Source of the DNA: Acinetobacter populi
GTDB lineage: Bacteria > Pseudomonadota > Gammaproteobacteria > Pseudomonadales > Moraxellaceae
Assembly (NCBI RefSeq): GCF_002174125.1
Contig: NZ_NEXX01000002.1
Coordinates: 1-64,000 of the forward strand
DNA length: 64,000 nt
Direction of reading: 5' to 3'
Positions 17,359 to 27,303 of this stretch are shown here, one piece after another; positions within the stretch are counted from its first letter, which is position 1; every line of letters begins with the position of its first letter. A program made the translations under genes and the position numbers. The notes beneath the pieces were generated by a model. The model had not been told where the DNA came from. It saw only the letters and a list, made by a program, of their open reading frames with translations, and searched no databases.

Positions 17359-18132
17359 TCAATCAAAACGATATAAATCCATACCCAGTGTTCCCATACT
17401 AAAACTGGAATGAACCACACTCATACGTTTTCCGGTGCCCATGGCAAAAAATAAAGGACTCAAATGTTCCAAAGACGGATGGTTTTTTTGAATATAAGGT
17501 AAATTTTTCCAATTTAAGACAGCTTCATAATCACTATTTTGTAATAGACTGGCTACTTTGTTACGAAACTCACTGGCCCAGACTGGCACATCACTTTGTT
17601 CCTGCCAGCGAAGTTCTGCCAAATTGTGGGTAATGCTTCCAGAGCCAATCAATAGCACCTGTTGCTGACGTAGATAAGCCAAAGATTCTGCCAATTGATA
17701 AATTTGTCTGGCTGTATAAAACTTTGGCAATGAAATTTGGATTACCGGAATATCTGCTTCGGGATACATATGTAACAACGGCATCCACACCCCGTGATCA
17801 CGTGGACGCATCGCATTGGCATGGGCTTCAAATCCTGAGTCCTGTAGTCGCTGGATAATTTTTTCTGCCAGTTCAGGCTCACCAGGCGCAGGATATTGCA
17901 GTTTATACAATGCCTCAGGAAAGCCCCTGAAATCATGCCAAGTTTTTGGACGCGTTGCCGTGCTAACTTCCAGCACAATATCTTCCCAGTGTGCCGACAT
18001 CACCACAATTGCTCTGGGCTTGGGCAGATTATGACTAATCCGCTCAAATGCTGCCCCAACCTGTCCAGGCTGTAAAGCTAGCATGGGAGAACCATGTGAT
18101 ATAAATAAACCAGGCAAAATTTGTAGGGACAT
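17359..18132 (-). CDS. DODA-type (LigB/YgiD family) extradiol ring-opening dioxygenase
   Basis: 257-residue class III ring-cleavage dioxygenase similar to E. coli YgiD (4,5-DOPA dioxygenase). Metal-binding and catalytic histidines are visible in SHGSP (His13), VMSAHWE (His48), RPRDHGVW (near residue 110) and GSGSITHNL (near 172). YgiD-type proteins bind Zn2+ or Fe2+ and open the ring of catechol amines such as L-DOPA; the true substrate here is unknown. The ribosome-binding site is weak. The next gene upstream on the same strand is a MocR-type regulator 128 bp away, which might control it. Confidence 0.87.
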   Translation of the reverse strand: MSLQILPGLFISHGSPMLALQPGQVGAAFERISHNLPKPRAIVVMSAHWEDIVLEVSTATRPKTWHDFRGFPEALYKLQYPAPGEPELAEKIIQRLQDSGFEAHANAMRPRDHGVWMPLLHMYPEADIPVIQISLPKFYTARQIYQLAESLAYLRQQQVLLIGSGSITHNLAELRWQEQSDVPVWASEFRNKVASLLQNSDYEAVLNWKNLPYIQKNHPSLEHLSPLFFAMGTGKRMSVVHSSFSMGTLGMDLYRFD

Positions 18133-18215
18133 AAAGGCTTGAACACACCCTGAATTTTAAAAACGTATTACTTAAACATATTTTTGCCGATTTTAAAAAT
18201 CTATTTGTATCAAAA

Positions 18216-18245
18216 CACATCAATGCACATCAATGCACATCAACG
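18216..18245. repeat. Three tandem copies of a 10-bp unit
   Basis: CACATCAATG is repeated at 18216-18225 and 18226-18235, and once more as CACATCAACG at 18236-18245. It lies between the MocR regulator and the dioxygenase. It could be an iterated regulator site or a simple-sequence expansion. Confidence 0.6.
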
Positions 18246-18260
18246 AATTGTTCATTCATT

Positions 18261-19694
18261 CTAAAATGTATGCTGTAAATACAATATCCGGCTACATTGC
18301 GCCAGTGTCGTAATGGCCTGTTTCATTTTTTCATCCAGAATATGCCCAGCATTCAGACGAATATAATGTTGATGTTTACCATCTTCACTAAACACCAGCC
18401 CCGGTACAATACTGATGTGATGTGCTTTTGCCTGATGATATAACTCGACACTATTAATTTCCGGTCTTAGCTTTAACCAGAGAATATATCCACCCTTAGG
18501 CATATGACATTCCAGCAAGAATTCGGCAAAAGTCGCCTGAATATACGCAATATATGCCCTAACCTGCGCCTGTAGGATGTGATGTAGATGTGATAAATGT
18601 TCCCGATAGGCTTTACTGTAAATAAAATCTGCCAAGCCAAGCTGTAAAGGCGTATTGACCATCTGATTCTGGCTTAATATTTTGGAAGTAAAGGCCATCG
18701 CCTGTTCACCAAGACAAAACCAGCCGATACGGTAAGCATGTGACAATGATTTTGAAATTGAACCACACCAGATCACATAACCGGCCTGATCCCAGTATTT
18801 AATCGGTAAAGGACGTTCTATCTGATAACCACATTCTGCAAATACATCATCTTCCAGAATAAAACACTGATATTTTTCTGCCAGCTTTGCAATATGTTGT
18901 TTTTCTTGATGACTTAGACAATAACCCAAAGGATTCTGAAAATTTGCCGTCAATAAACATAATTTGGCCTGACCCGATTGCATTACCTGTTCCAGTCGTT
19001 CAAGATCAATGCCTTGTGATGATGCTGGAATCTCAATAATCTTGCGTTTGAGATTGGCGATCTGTTGCAATTGTCCATTAAAGGTGGGACTGGTGACAAT
19101 AATACTGTCTTTTTCATGGCTTAATATCTGAATCAGTAATGCCAAAGCCGGCATACAGCCCGAACTGATAAAGACCTGTTCGGTCGGAATATAAATACCA
19201 TCTTCACGCCACAACTCCACCAATGCCGAACGAAGTTGTATATGCCCCTGTCGATCACAATGTAAAAAATCTTCAGGTTTACAATGCTTAATGGCACGAT
19301 TGAGTGAACGACGCAAGTTATCCAGCGGAATCCATCTAGGATCAATCTGAATGGTTCCCAAATGAATCTGATCGGCAGAAATAGCTGCTTGTTGAATTTC
19401 TAGAAGCAATTCAAGATTGGAAACCTGACGTGGATAGGATAAAAAATTAGCATTTTTATCAGCCGGCTGATGCGGTTGATATTGTACAAAATAACCCGAT
19501 TTGGGTTTAACCGAGATTAACCCCTTGGCTTCAAGTAACTGATAACAGGCTTTAGCTGTATTTAGACTGATGCCATGTCGTTTGGAAAAATCACGAATTG
19601 AACATAATCTGTCGCCATTTTTAAGTTGTCCAGTCGTAATCTGATGTTCGATATGTACCGCTAGCTTTTGATATTTAAACCCTTGCTTATGCAT
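18261..19694 (-). CDS. MocR-type regulator (GntR helix-turn-helix fused to an aminotransferase-like PLP domain)
   Basis: 477-residue fusion. Residues 1-72 are a GntR winged helix (HISLNTAKACYQLLEAKGLI, SGYFVQ). The rest is a class I/II aminotransferase fold that binds PLP, with the lysine in the WCGSISKSLSHAYRIGW segment and the upstream ISSGCMP and NPLGYCLSHQEK landmarks. MocR proteins sense PLP or amino-acid-derived effectors and regulate adjacent genes. It could regulate the downstream dioxygenase (same strand) or the divergent small lipoprotein. The target is not identifiable from the sequence. Confidence 0.9.
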   Translation of the reverse strand: MHKQGFKYQKLAVHIEHQITTGQLKNGDRLCSIRDFSKRHGISLNTAKACYQLLEAKGLISVKPKSGYFVQYQPHQPADKNANFLSYPRQVSNLELLLEIQQAAISADQIHLGTIQIDPRWIPLDNLRRSLNRAIKHCKPEDFLHCDRQGHIQLRSALVELWREDGIYIPTEQVFISSGCMPALALLIQILSHEKDSIIVTSPTFNGQLQQIANLKRKIIEIPASSQGIDLERLEQVMQSGQAKLCLLTANFQNPLGYCLSHQEKQHIAKLAEKYQCFILEDDVFAECGYQIERPLPIKYWDQAGYVIWCGSISKSLSHAYRIGWFCLGEQAMAFTSKILSQNQMVNTPLQLGLADFIYSKAYREHLSHLHHILQAQVRAYIAYIQATFAEFLLECHMPKGGYILWLKLRPEINSVELYHQAKAHHISIVPGLVFSEDGKHQHYIRLNAGHILDEKMKQAITTLAQCSRILYLQHTF

Positions 19695-19797
19695 CTATCT
19701 GTAACCATTATTTAGCGATGATTGTATCTGTATCCTAACATAGTTTCATTTTAAGCTAACCCCTTCAATACAGACGCAAAAAATGGGGAAGTTTAAA

Positions 19798-20148
19798 ATG
19801 AAATATCTAGTATTAATCAATAGTTTATTTTTATTAACAGCTTGCCATGATGTAGATCCAAAAGCCTTTAAACAGGATGAGATCTGTCGCAGCATGACCA
19901 AAAACTATTTATTTGTAAATGGAATAGACAATTTCCATTTGAGCACAGTCGATGATACAAAATTTTTAAGCCAACATCTGATTTCCTATCACTATCAACC
20001 GAGAAAAAGTAGTATGGATAATCCTGTAACTTCACGATTACAGACCATGCAGGTCGATTGTAAATATCAGCAAAAACAGTTGAATATAGATTTTTCTTAT
20101 CCTAATACCACGATTAAGCCCGATCATCTTCAATTTGAAGGGATTTAA
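19798..20148 (+). CDS. Small predicted lipoprotein of unknown function
   Basis: 116 residues. The N-terminus MKYLVLINSLFLLTAC is a clear lipoprotein signal peptide (Cys16), so the mature part is anchored in the cell envelope. The mature sequence has two further Cys (RSMTKNY context and VDCKYQ) and no recognised domain. ATG at 19798 is chosen because GGGGAAG ends 6 bases before it; the in-frame ATG at 19783 overlaps that ribosome-binding site. It is monocistronic, divergent from the MocR gene and ended by a terminator shared with glyA. Confidence 0.75.
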   Translation: MKYLVLINSLFLLTACHDVDPKAFKQDEICRSMTKNYLFVNGIDNFHLSTVDDTKFLSQHLISYHYQPRKSSMDNPVTSRLQTMQVDCKYQQKQLNIDFSYPNTTIKPDHLQFEGI

Positions 20149-20184
20149 GTTTAATAATTTGGCTCAGTAGAATGAGTAGACAAT

Positions 20185-20219
20185 AAAAAAACCGACAGAT
20201 ATTTAATCGTCGGTTTTTT
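20185..20219. terminator. Bidirectional Rho-independent terminator
   Basis: AAAAAACCGAC (20186-20196) pairs with GTCGGTTTTTT (20209-20219). It serves the small lipoprotein gene (plus) and glyA (minus). Confidence 0.87.
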
Positions 20220-20253
20220 ATTGAGCAGACCAATCGCTTGATCTGCTTATAAA

Positions 20254-21507
20254 TTAGTTTGCATATACAGGGAATTTTGCACAGACTGCGGAAACTTTTT
20301 CTTTCACTTCAGCAATCACTTTTTCATCACCTTTACTGTCCAGTACATCGGCAATCCAGCCAGCCAAATCACGCACTTCGTTTTCACCGAAACCGCGTGT
20401 CGTAACCGCAGGTGTACCAATACGAATGCCGGAAGTCACAAATGGGGAACGAGGATCATTTGGTACGGCATTTTTATTCACTGTAATGTGCGCTGCACCT
20501 AACCATGCATCGGCATCTTTACCAGTCACATCCTGTTTGATCAATGACAACAAGAACAGGTGATTATCTGTACCACCAGACACGATGTCATAACCACGTT
20601 CGATTAATACTTGTGCCATCGCCTGTGCATTTTTAACCACTTGATGCTGATAAGCTTTGTATTCTGGTGTCATGGCTTCTTTAAAACACACTGCTTTGGC
20701 AGCAATCGCATGCATTAAAGGACCACCCTGATTGCCCGGGAATACCGCAGATTGAAGTTTTTTCTCAATTTCTTCATTGGCTTTGGCCAGAATCAAACCA
20801 GAACGTGGACCACGTAATGTTTTATGCGTAGTCGTTGTGGTCACATCTGCAATTTGTACCGGACTTGGATAAACACCCGCGGCAACCAAACCTGCAACAT
20901 GCGCCATATCAACAAATAAATATGCGCCAACTTTATCAGCGATATCACGGAAACGTTGCCAATCTACAACACGGCTATAGGCAGAAAAACCTGCAACGAT
21001 CATACGTGGTTTATGCTCAACAGCCAGACGTTCTACTTCTTCGTAATCAATTTCACCAGTTTCCGGGTTCAAGCCATATTGAATGGCATTATAGGTTTTA
21101 CCCGAAAAGCTGACTTTTGCACCATGAGTTAAATGACCGCCATGTGCCAGACTCATACCCAGTACAGTATCACCTGCATTTAACAATGCCAGATATACCG
21201 CAGAGTTTGCCTGTGAACCAGCATGTGGCTGCACGTTTGCGTAGTCTGCACCAAATAATTCTTTTGCACGATCAATCGCTAATTGTTCGATAATATCAAC
21301 ATTTTCACAGCCGCCATAATAGCGTTTGCCAGGATAACCTTCTGCATATTTGTTGGTTAACTTGGTTCCCTGAGCTTCCATAACAGCTGGAGAACAATAA
21401 TTTTCTGAAGCAATTAACTCAATATGCGCTTCTTGACGTTTGTCTTCAGCATCGATAGCTTTAGCTAATACTGGGTCAAATTCAGCAAGAGAAATATTGG
21501 CAAACAT
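20254..21507 (-). CDS. glyA: Serine hydroxymethyltransferase
   Basis: PLP-dependent cytosolic enzyme that interconverts serine and glycine and charges tetrahydrofolate with a one-carbon unit. It has 417 residues, as in E. coli. Landmarks include the N-terminal [35 protein letters not shown], the PLP-lysine motif [16 protein letters not shown] near residue 225, and the C-terminal [16 protein letters not shown] good AGGAA ribosome-binding site precedes the ATG. It stands alone. Confidence 0.98.
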   Translation of the reverse strand: MFANISLAEFDPVLAKAIDAEDKRQEAHIELIASENYCSPAVMEAQGTKLTNKYAEGYPGKRYYGGCENVDIIEQLAIDRAKELFGADYANVQPHAGSQANSAVYLALLNAGDTVLGMSLAHGGHLTHGAKVSFSGKTYNAIQYGLNPETGEIDYEEVERLAVEHKPRMIVAGFSAYSRVVDWQRFRDIADKVGAYLFVDMAHVAGLVAAGVYPSPVQIADVTTTTTHKTLRGPRSGLILAKANEEIEKKLQSAVFPGNQGGPLMHAIAAKAVCFKEAMTPEYKAYQHQVVKNAQAMAQVLIERGYDIVSGGTDNHLFLLSLIKQDVTGKDADAWLGAAHITVNKNAVPNDPRSPFVTSGIRIGTPAVTTRGFGENEVRDLAGWIADVLDSKGDEKVIAEVKEKVSAVCAKFPVYAN

Positions 21508-21737
21508 TAGCGATGTTCCTATGTTTTAAGGCGTTTATAGCCGTACTTTGATTGGGGCACATTGTAACATGAAGTTGTGATTTGCACAGACTGATATTTA
21601 TTTAATTCGACATGAAATTCTTTCAGTTTTTATAATATTTGGGACACAGCTTTGGGCATAGTTCATATCAAAACATTTATATAATTTCAATAAAGACTAA
21701 ATTGGACTAAATTTTAATCATGTTATCATGATTATGC
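21508..21737. other. Non-coding stretch between glyA and the sodB terminator
   Basis: AT-rich sequence holding the glyA promoter region; with the terminator it makes a 313-bp gap. No ORF, hairpin or RNA gene is evident. Confidence 0.35.
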
Positions 21738-21772
21738 AAAAATAAAGCCTAAAGCATGAACACGCTTTAGGC
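21738..21772 (-). terminator. Rho-independent terminator of sodB
   Basis: GCCTAAAGC (21747-21755) pairs with GCTTTAGGC (21764-21772). In the minus direction the stem is followed by TTTATTTTT. Confidence 0.85.
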
Positions 21773-21820
21773 CTGATTTAACCAAGTAACCAATAAGATT
21801 ACTTCAATTAAAATAATAAC

Positions 21821-22447
21821 TTATTTTTCAACACCAGCAGGCTGACCCGCAAGTTTGGCATTTGCATAATCCCAGTTCAGCAAACTTTCAAGGAAAGTTG
21901 AGATATATTTTGGACGTGCATTACGATAATCGATGTAATACGCATGTTCCCATACATCAATCGTTAATACAGCAACTTGACCATGTGCAAGTGGTGTATC
22001 TGCATTTGAAGTTTTGGTAATGGATAATTTACCGTTTACTTCATCAGCCACTAACCATGCCCAACCAGAACCGAATTGAGTGGTTGCAGCAGCAGTAAAC
22101 TCTTCTGCAAATTTTTCGTAAGAACCAAATGCTTCATCAATTTTAGCAGCGATTGCGCCTGTTGGTTTACCACCACCGTTTGGTGCAATAGAATTCCAAT
22201 AGAATGTATGGTTCCATACCTGTGCTGCATTATTGAAAACGCCAGCTTTGGATGCATCACCCGCAACAGTTGTGATGATTTCTTCCAGTGTTTTACCTTC
22301 TAGGTCTGTACCTTTGATCAGGTTATTTAAATTGGTTACGTAGGTTTGATGATGTTTGTCGTGGTGATATTCTAAAGTTTCTTTAGAAATATGAGGTTCA
22401 AGTGCATCATAAGCATAGGGTAATGCTGGTAAAGTAATAGTTGTCAT
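21821..22447 (-). CDS. sodB: Superoxide dismutase [Fe]
   Basis: Cytosolic iron superoxide dismutase of 208 residues. Metal ligands are visible: His in [13 protein letters not shown] (residues 27 region), His in [11 protein letters not shown] (near 74), and Asp/His in [17 protein letters not shown] (near 160). The NHTFYWNS and FGSGWAWLV signatures favour the Fe rather than Mn subclass. It has a good AAGGAAA ribosome-binding site and its own terminator, so it is monocistronic. Confidence 0.96.
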   Translation of the reverse strand: MTTITLPALPYAYDALEPHISKETLEYHHDKHHQTYVTNLNNLIKGTDLEGKTLEEIITTVAGDASKAGVFNNAAQVWNHTFYWNSIAPNGGGKPTGAIAAKIDEAFGSYEKFAEEFTAAATTQFGSGWAWLVADEVNGKLSITKTSNADTPLAHGQVAVLTIDVWEHAYYIDYRNARPKYISTFLESLLNWDYANAKLAGQPAGVEK

Positions 22448-22586
22448 TTCAATTTCCTTGCGTATAGCTGGGTAAGTTGAGGATATTCAACGATAGACAT
22501 TGTAATTCAAAACCGGACTAAAAATGTAGTTGGTTTAAATAACAATACACAATAAAAGCATAATAAATATACATAAAGCCGACTGT

Positions 22587-23345
22587 TTAGATCGGATTAT
22601 TTAATTCAATGTATTGATAGCTCAAATCAAAGGTTTTGGCAAGTGCCTCGGCAAGCCGCTGAATACCATATCGTTCGGTAGCATGATGGCCGGCAGCAAA
22701 ATAATCCAGATGATATTCCTGCGCCTCATGGAAAGTTCGTTCACTCACCTCGCCAGATAAATAGGCATCACAGCCTGCTTGTGCAGCTTTATATAAAAAG
22801 TCCTGTGCTGCACCAGTACAAAATCCGATAGTCTGGATACTTTCTTTATTGGTTGCAATATGGATAGGTGCTTGTCCCAATTTTTGCGTTAACAAACTTG
22901 CAAAATCTTCAGGTGATAACGGTTGTGACAATGTACCGATATTACCAATCGGAAAACGCTCTTCTGGATCGAGTGCAGCAGTAATGTGAATACCGAGTAA
23001 ATCTGCCAATGCAGCATTATTGCCCAATGTGGTATGCGCATCGAGTGGCAAATGATAGGCGATCAAGGATACATCGGCCTGCATCAATTGTTTGATTCGT
23101 TTACCTTTTAACCCAGTTAAAGGGCTTGGCTCCCCTTTCCAGAAATAACCATGATGAACAATCAGTGCATCTGCTTTTAAATCCAGTGCGGCTTCAATTG
23201 CCGATAAAGAGGCAGTAACACTACTGACCAAAGTTTTGACTTCTGAGCGGCCTTCAATTTGCAAACCGTTTGGACAATAATCCTTAAATTGATGAGATTG
23301 TAAGGTCTGGTCACACCATTTTACTATATCGACTAATTTTGCCAT
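22587..23345 (-). CDS. Nif3-like dinuclear metal centre protein (YbgI family)
   Basis: 252-residue member of the conserved NIF3/YbgI/DUF34 family, which forms toroidal hexamers with a two-metal site; reported homologues act in metal homeostasis or as GTP cyclohydrolase I-like proteins, but the cellular role is unsettled. Family motifs are DYCPNGLQIEG near residue 22, ALIVHHGYFW near 62, LIAYHLPLDAH near 95, and the C-terminal GHHATERYGIQRLAEAL, where the His and Glu are metal ligands. It lies divergent from the AlgW-type protease gene and is probably monocistronic. Confidence 0.9.
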   Translation of the reverse strand: MAKLVDIVKWCDQTLQSHQFKDYCPNGLQIEGRSEVKTLVSSVTASLSAIEAALDLKADALIVHHGYFWKGEPSPLTGLKGKRIKQLMQADVSLIAYHLPLDAHTTLGNNAALADLLGIHITAALDPEERFPIGNIGTLSQPLSPEDFASLLTQKLGQAPIHIATNKESIQTIGFCTGAAQDFLYKAAQAGCDAYLSGEVSERTFHEAQEYHLDYFAAGHHATERYGIQRLAEALAKTFDLSYQYIELNNPI

Positions 23346-23577
23346 ACCGGTTCTGCTTCCAAAAATTAAAAGATTTACAACATGCTAGCATAGACTGGAT
23401 ATGCTTTTAAGCGAAGAAACTTTGTATATTTCAACTTTTACCAGAGATGACTTTTACCAAAGTGTTACAAAATGTGCTTGATCTATCGTGAGAAATTAGC
23501 GAATTTGGATTAGACTATAACGACTTGTAAATTCTGCTTTTTTATTGACTGCTAAAAGACTTTTGAGGAATTAAGCT

Positions 23578-24762
23578 GTGCGCCGTATATTTGTGGTGTT
23601 ACCTTGGATTTTATTGGTATTGGTGATCGCTGGCTTTATCGCCTGGCAAAAACTGCAAGTGCCCAAGCCGCCTATTGCAGCTGATGGGATAAAAATGCCC
23701 GCCGAAAAAGTGGCGCCATTAATTGATACCACGCGAAGTGGTGGCATTGTTTCTTATAGTGGTGCCGTCAAAGTTGCTGCACCGGCTGTGGTAAATATTT
23801 TTACTCTGCAAAAAGTCTCACAACAACAAAGCCTACCAATTAACGAACAATTTTTACGAGAGTTTTTTGGTGATCAAATTCCGGATCAACTTCAGCCAGA
23901 AGATCAAAATAGTCTGGGTTCTGGGGTAATCGTGCGTCCAGATGGTTATATTTTAACTAACAATCATGTGATTGCCGGGGCAGATGAAATTATTGTCGGT
24001 CTGCATGATGGTCGTAAAGCCAAGGCAACCGTCATTGGTACCGATCCCGAAACTGATCTGGCAGTGATTAAAATCGAACTGGATAAATTACCTGTGTTGC
24101 CTTTCAAACTTAGCGGTAATGAAGTGGGTGATGTGGTATTGGCAATTGGTAACCCTTTTGGTGTGGGACAAACAGTCACCCAAGGGATTATTTCTGCTAC
24201 GGGCCGTACCGGTCTGGGCATCAATACCTACGAAGATTTCATCCAGACCGATGCAGCAATTAATCCCGGAAATTCTGGCGGTGCCTTAATTGATGTCGCT
24301 GGAAACCTGATTGGGGTCAATACAGCAATCTTTTCAAAAACTGGTGGTTCTCTCGGGATTGGTTTTGCCATTCCGGCACAAATTTGTCAGCAAGTGCTGG
24401 ATTCAATCTTGCAGGATGGACGTGTGGTTCGCGGTTGGTTAGGTATTGAGGTCAAAGGACTCAACCCGACCGATGAACTAAATCTCGACAGCAAAACGGG
24501 TGTGCAAGTGATGGGCGTCTTGCCAAGTGGCCCAGCAGCTCAAGCCGGCATTAAAAAAGGTGACATTATTGTATCAATTAATGGTCAACCGATTGTCAAT
24601 GCCAATCAATTGATTTCCTATGTGGCAAGTCAGAAACCAAATAGTGAAGTTCCCGCAGTCATTCAACGTGATGGCAAGGAATTGAATATCAAGATTAAAA
24701 TTTCTGAACGTCCGGAAAATAAAAATACCCAGTTCTTGCCTGTCCCACAAAATCAACGCTAG
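23578..24762 (+). CDS. Trypsin-like periplasmic serine protease of the DegS/AlgW type (HtrA family)
   Basis: 394-residue inner-membrane-anchored protease. One TM helix at residues 5-23, then the protease domain with catalytic triad His130 (TNNHVI), Asp160 (DPETDLAVI) and Ser233 (NPGNSGGALI), then one PDZ domain (about 285-375, GWLGIEV to IVSINGQPI). A single PDZ and a membrane anchor match DegS/AlgW, which start regulated proteolysis of an anti-sigma factor in envelope stress; DegP/MucD have two PDZ domains and a cleaved signal. The start is GTG with GAGGAA upstream. It is followed by a terminator. Confidence 0.92.
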   Translation: MRRIFVVLPWILLVLVIAGFIAWQKLQVPKPPIAADGIKMPAEKVAPLIDTTRSGGIVSYSGAVKVAAPAVVNIFTLQKVSQQQSLPINEQFLREFFGDQIPDQLQPEDQNSLGSGVIVRPDGYILTNNHVIAGADEIIVGLHDGRKAKATVIGTDPETDLAVIKIELDKLPVLPFKLSGNEVGDVVLAIGNPFGVGQTVTQGIISATGRTGLGINTYEDFIQTDAAINPGNSGGALIDVAGNLIGVNTAIFSKTGGSLGIGFAIPAQICQQVLDSILQDGRVVRGWLGIEVKGLNPTDELNLDSKTGVQVMGVLPSGPAAQAGIKKGDIIVSINGQPIVNANQLISYVASQKPNSEVPAVIQRDGKELNIKIKISERPENKNTQFLPVPQNQR

Positions 24763-24774
24763 AACGTCAAACAT

Positions 24775-24808
24775 AAAAAAGCTGAGCCATCATGACTCAG
24801 CTTTTTTT
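24775..24808. terminator. Rho-independent terminator, probably bidirectional
   Basis: AAAAAAGCTGAG (24775-24786) pairs with CTCAGCTTTTTTT (24796-24808). It ends the AlgW-type protease gene and may also serve alkM on the other strand. Confidence 0.88.
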
Positions 24809-24869
24809 ATGCTTTAAACAAATTATCTACTTAAATATTACTTTGATAAATATTAATCCATTGGCAAGC

Positions 24870-26087
24870 TTATGCTATTTCTTCTTTGGACTGATCACGC
24901 TGACCAAATTTGGCAAAAATTTTGGCACGACGTTTTGGATAAATATTTGCTTTGTTCAAATCACCCTTGTAGTGGTTAAACACACGCTTATCCATCATCT
25001 TAAACCATAATGGCGGAATCATCGCAGGCAATAACATGCTGGCATAACCACTTGGTAATTCAGGTGCTTCATCAAAATGGCGCAAAGCCTGAAATGGTCG
25101 GGTTGGATAAGCATGATGGTCTGAATGGCGCTGTAATTGATATAAAAACAGATTGGTCACAATATTGTTATTGTTCCAGCTATGTTCCGGCATAGTACGC
25201 ATATAGCTACCATCAGGCTTTTTCTGGCGTAACAAACCATAGTGTTCAATATAATTAATAATTTCAAACAAACTGATGCCATAAAATGCTTGCATGGCAA
25301 GAAACGGAATAGCACGTTTACCGAAAAGTTTAATCATGGTGGCATGGAATGTTGCACTCATTGCCCACCCTTGTAACAATTCATTGTCTGTTGACCAAAA
25401 TTGCTTACCTTTGCGTTTTAAGCGCTGTGTTTCAATTTCTATCGCAGATTTTAATGAACCAAAGACTGTTCTTGGCCAAAATTCATAAAAACTTTCGCCC
25501 ATTTTTGATGATGCCGGATCTTCCGGCGTTGCAGCACGTTTATGATGACCATAAGGATGTTCTACGCGGAAATGATTATAACCCGTAGGTACCAGTGCCA
25601 AATGCGATAAGATATGATCAGTACGATCTGCTTTATGGCTCAATTCATGTGCGGTATTAATAGCAATACCACTGATCGCACCAATGGAAATTCCAAGTAA
25701 AATCCGATGATGCCAAGGTGTTTCTTCACGACTAGCCAAATATGTACCATAAATGGTTGTGGCATATTGTAGCGGAATAAAGGATTTGACCAATTTCATA
25801 TAATAAGGATCATTTTCCAGTTGCTTGATCGCATCTGCATCTGGATTACTTGGGTCTTTACCAATGATGGTATCAATTACTGGAATTACAATATGCAGTA
25901 CAATTGGTCCACCCAAGGCAAATACAGGTTTTAACGGTTTTGGAGCAAATCGGTAACTGAGCATAATACCCATACCAATTACAGGCAAAGCGGGTCCTAA
26001 TAACCATAATTTACGTTTTTTATCGATATGTTGATTTTTCTCAGTTGTCTGATCCTGTACAACTTTCAAATTCGCTGGAGCATTCAT
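24870..26087 (-). CDS. alkM: Alkane 1-monooxygenase (AlkB/AlkM family)
   Basis: Integral-membrane non-haem di-iron hydroxylase that converts medium- to long-chain n-alkanes to 1-alkanols, using electrons from rubredoxin. It has 405 residues (A. baylyi AlkM is about the same). The three histidine boxes are visible: HELSHK near residue 148, HPYGHHKRAA near 175 with the downstream EDPASS, and QRHSDHHAYP near 315. Six hydrophobic segments are predicted. An AraC regulator is divergent, exactly as alkR is from alkM in A. baylyi ADP1. Rubredoxin and its reductase are not in this window, as in ADP1 where they map elsewhere. Confidence 0.93.
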   Translation of the reverse strand: MNAPANLKVVQDQTTEKNQHIDKKRKLWLLGPALPVIGMGIMLSYRFAPKPLKPVFALGGPIVLHIVIPVIDTIIGKDPSNPDADAIKQLENDPYYMKLVKSFIPLQYATTIYGTYLASREETPWHHRILLGISIGAISGIAINTAHELSHKADRTDHILSHLALVPTGYNHFRVEHPYGHHKRAATPEDPASSKMGESFYEFWPRTVFGSLKSAIEIETQRLKRKGKQFWSTDNELLQGWAMSATFHATMIKLFGKRAIPFLAMQAFYGISLFEIINYIEHYGLLRQKKPDGSYMRTMPEHSWNNNNIVTNLFLYQLQRHSDHHAYPTRPFQALRHFDEAPELPSGYASMLLPAMIPPLWFKMMDKRVFNHYKGDLNKANIYPKRRAKIFAKFGQRDQSKEEIA

Positions 26088-26279
26088 CTTCTGGCTTCCA
26101 CTCTTGATTTCTACCCTTCCATATTGGCTGATTGCATCGTATACGAACAGTTTTGATCGTCCAAAAAAACATTGTGATGCTCTTTTTGGCTTGTAATGCT
26201 ATGTATTTTTAAATTTTTATTGCTTATTGTGGTTCTATCGTTTATTTCCATTATTTGTTGCACAGACCTAGATGAGCCT

Positions 26280-27221
26280 ATGGACGCATTAAGTAAAATT
26301 TTTGATGATATTCATTTAAGCAGAGTTGAATATTTTTATTTACAGCCCAGAGGAAATTGGCAATTTCAAATGGCAGAACAAGATAAATGTATGATTTATA
26401 TCTTACTGGTCGGATCTGCTCATCTATGTGTTAACACAGACCAATGTGTAGAATTAGAGATTGGCGATATTATTATTATCCCGACTGGCAAAGCGCATTT
26501 CTTTTCTGCCAAATCATGCCAAATATTAAGCCCCAATACGCCGGAACTCAGTCACTTATTTTCCGGACATCGTCATGATGTATTGCATGTAGGCGAGGAA
26601 AATCAGCGGACCCGAAACTTATTATTATGTATTCGTTGCCATATGGACAGTATCATGGCACGTCCACTGATGCAGGCCTTACCAAAATTAATGCGTATTC
26701 ACAATGCCATGGGCACAGGTGCACCGCCTTGGTTACAAGTCGGCTTGAGCTTTTTTGCACTAGAAACCGAACGTATTCGTCCAGGACGAGATACCCTGAT
26801 TGATCGACTGGTTGGAATCCTGCTCATTGAAGGGGTAAGAGACTATATCGAACAGCTTAATGATGATCAAAGCAACTGGCTCAGTGCATTAACCCATCCC
26901 GAACTTTCCAATGCATTGGCTGCCATCCATGGTGAACCGGAAAAACCTTGGACTGTTGCAGATCTGGCACAAGTCTCCTGTATGTCACGCTCCAAATTTG
27001 CCGAGACTTTTAGTGTCATTATGGGTGAGACACCACTGGCTTATCTAGCACAACATCGCCTTCGTCTAGCCAGTCGCTATTTACGGGAAAGTGCCCTACA
27101 TGTTCATCAAATTGCCGAGCGAGTTGGTTATTCTTCAGAAACTGCATTTAGTCAGGCTTTTAAACGCCAGTTTTCATTTAGTCCAACTCAATATCGTCAA
27201 CAGCATCTGGATCAGCAATAA
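26280..27221 (+). CDS. alkR: AraC-family regulator of alkane hydroxylase
   Basis: 313-residue regulator with an N-terminal cupin-like AraC-binding domain (CVELEIGDIIIIPTGKAHFF near residue 60) and a C-terminal AraC-type double HTH (about 210-310; DLAQVSCMSRSKFAETF, then IAERVGYSSETAFSQAF). It is divergent from alkM, an arrangement known from A. baylyi, where AlkR activates alkM when alkanes are present. The frame opens at 26196, but the first 28 residues (LCIFKFLLLIVVLSFI) look like an artefact of AT-rich DNA; ATG at 26280 follows GATGAG and starts at MDALSKIFDD. Effector specificity is inferred only from context. Confidence 0.85.
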   Translation: MDALSKIFDDIHLSRVEYFYLQPRGNWQFQMAEQDKCMIYILLVGSAHLCVNTDQCVELEIGDIIIIPTGKAHFFSAKSCQILSPNTPELSHLFSGHRHDVLHVGEENQRTRNLLLCIRCHMDSIMARPLMQALPKLMRIHNAMGTGAPPWLQVGLSFFALETERIRPGRDTLIDRLVGILLIEGVRDYIEQLNDDQSNWLSALTHPELSNALAAIHGEPEKPWTVADLAQVSCMSRSKFAETFSVIMGETPLAYLAQHRLRLASRYLRESALHVHQIAERVGYSSETAFSQAFKRQFSFSPTQYRQQHLDQQ

Positions 27222-27256
27222 GCCTTAAAAATTGATAGCAAAAACTTTGTAGCAAT

Positions 27257-27287
27257 AAAAAACCGAAGCATTAAACTCCGGTTCTTT
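27257..27287. terminator. Rho-independent terminator between alkR and ppiD
   Basis: AACCGAAG pairs with CTCCGGTT around a 7-nt loop, including one G-U pair, with an A-run on the left (27257-27262). It suits ppiD (minus, T-run after the stem) and may also stop alkR. Confidence 0.7.
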
Positions 27288-27303
27288 ATCAAAAGATAAT
27301 CAA

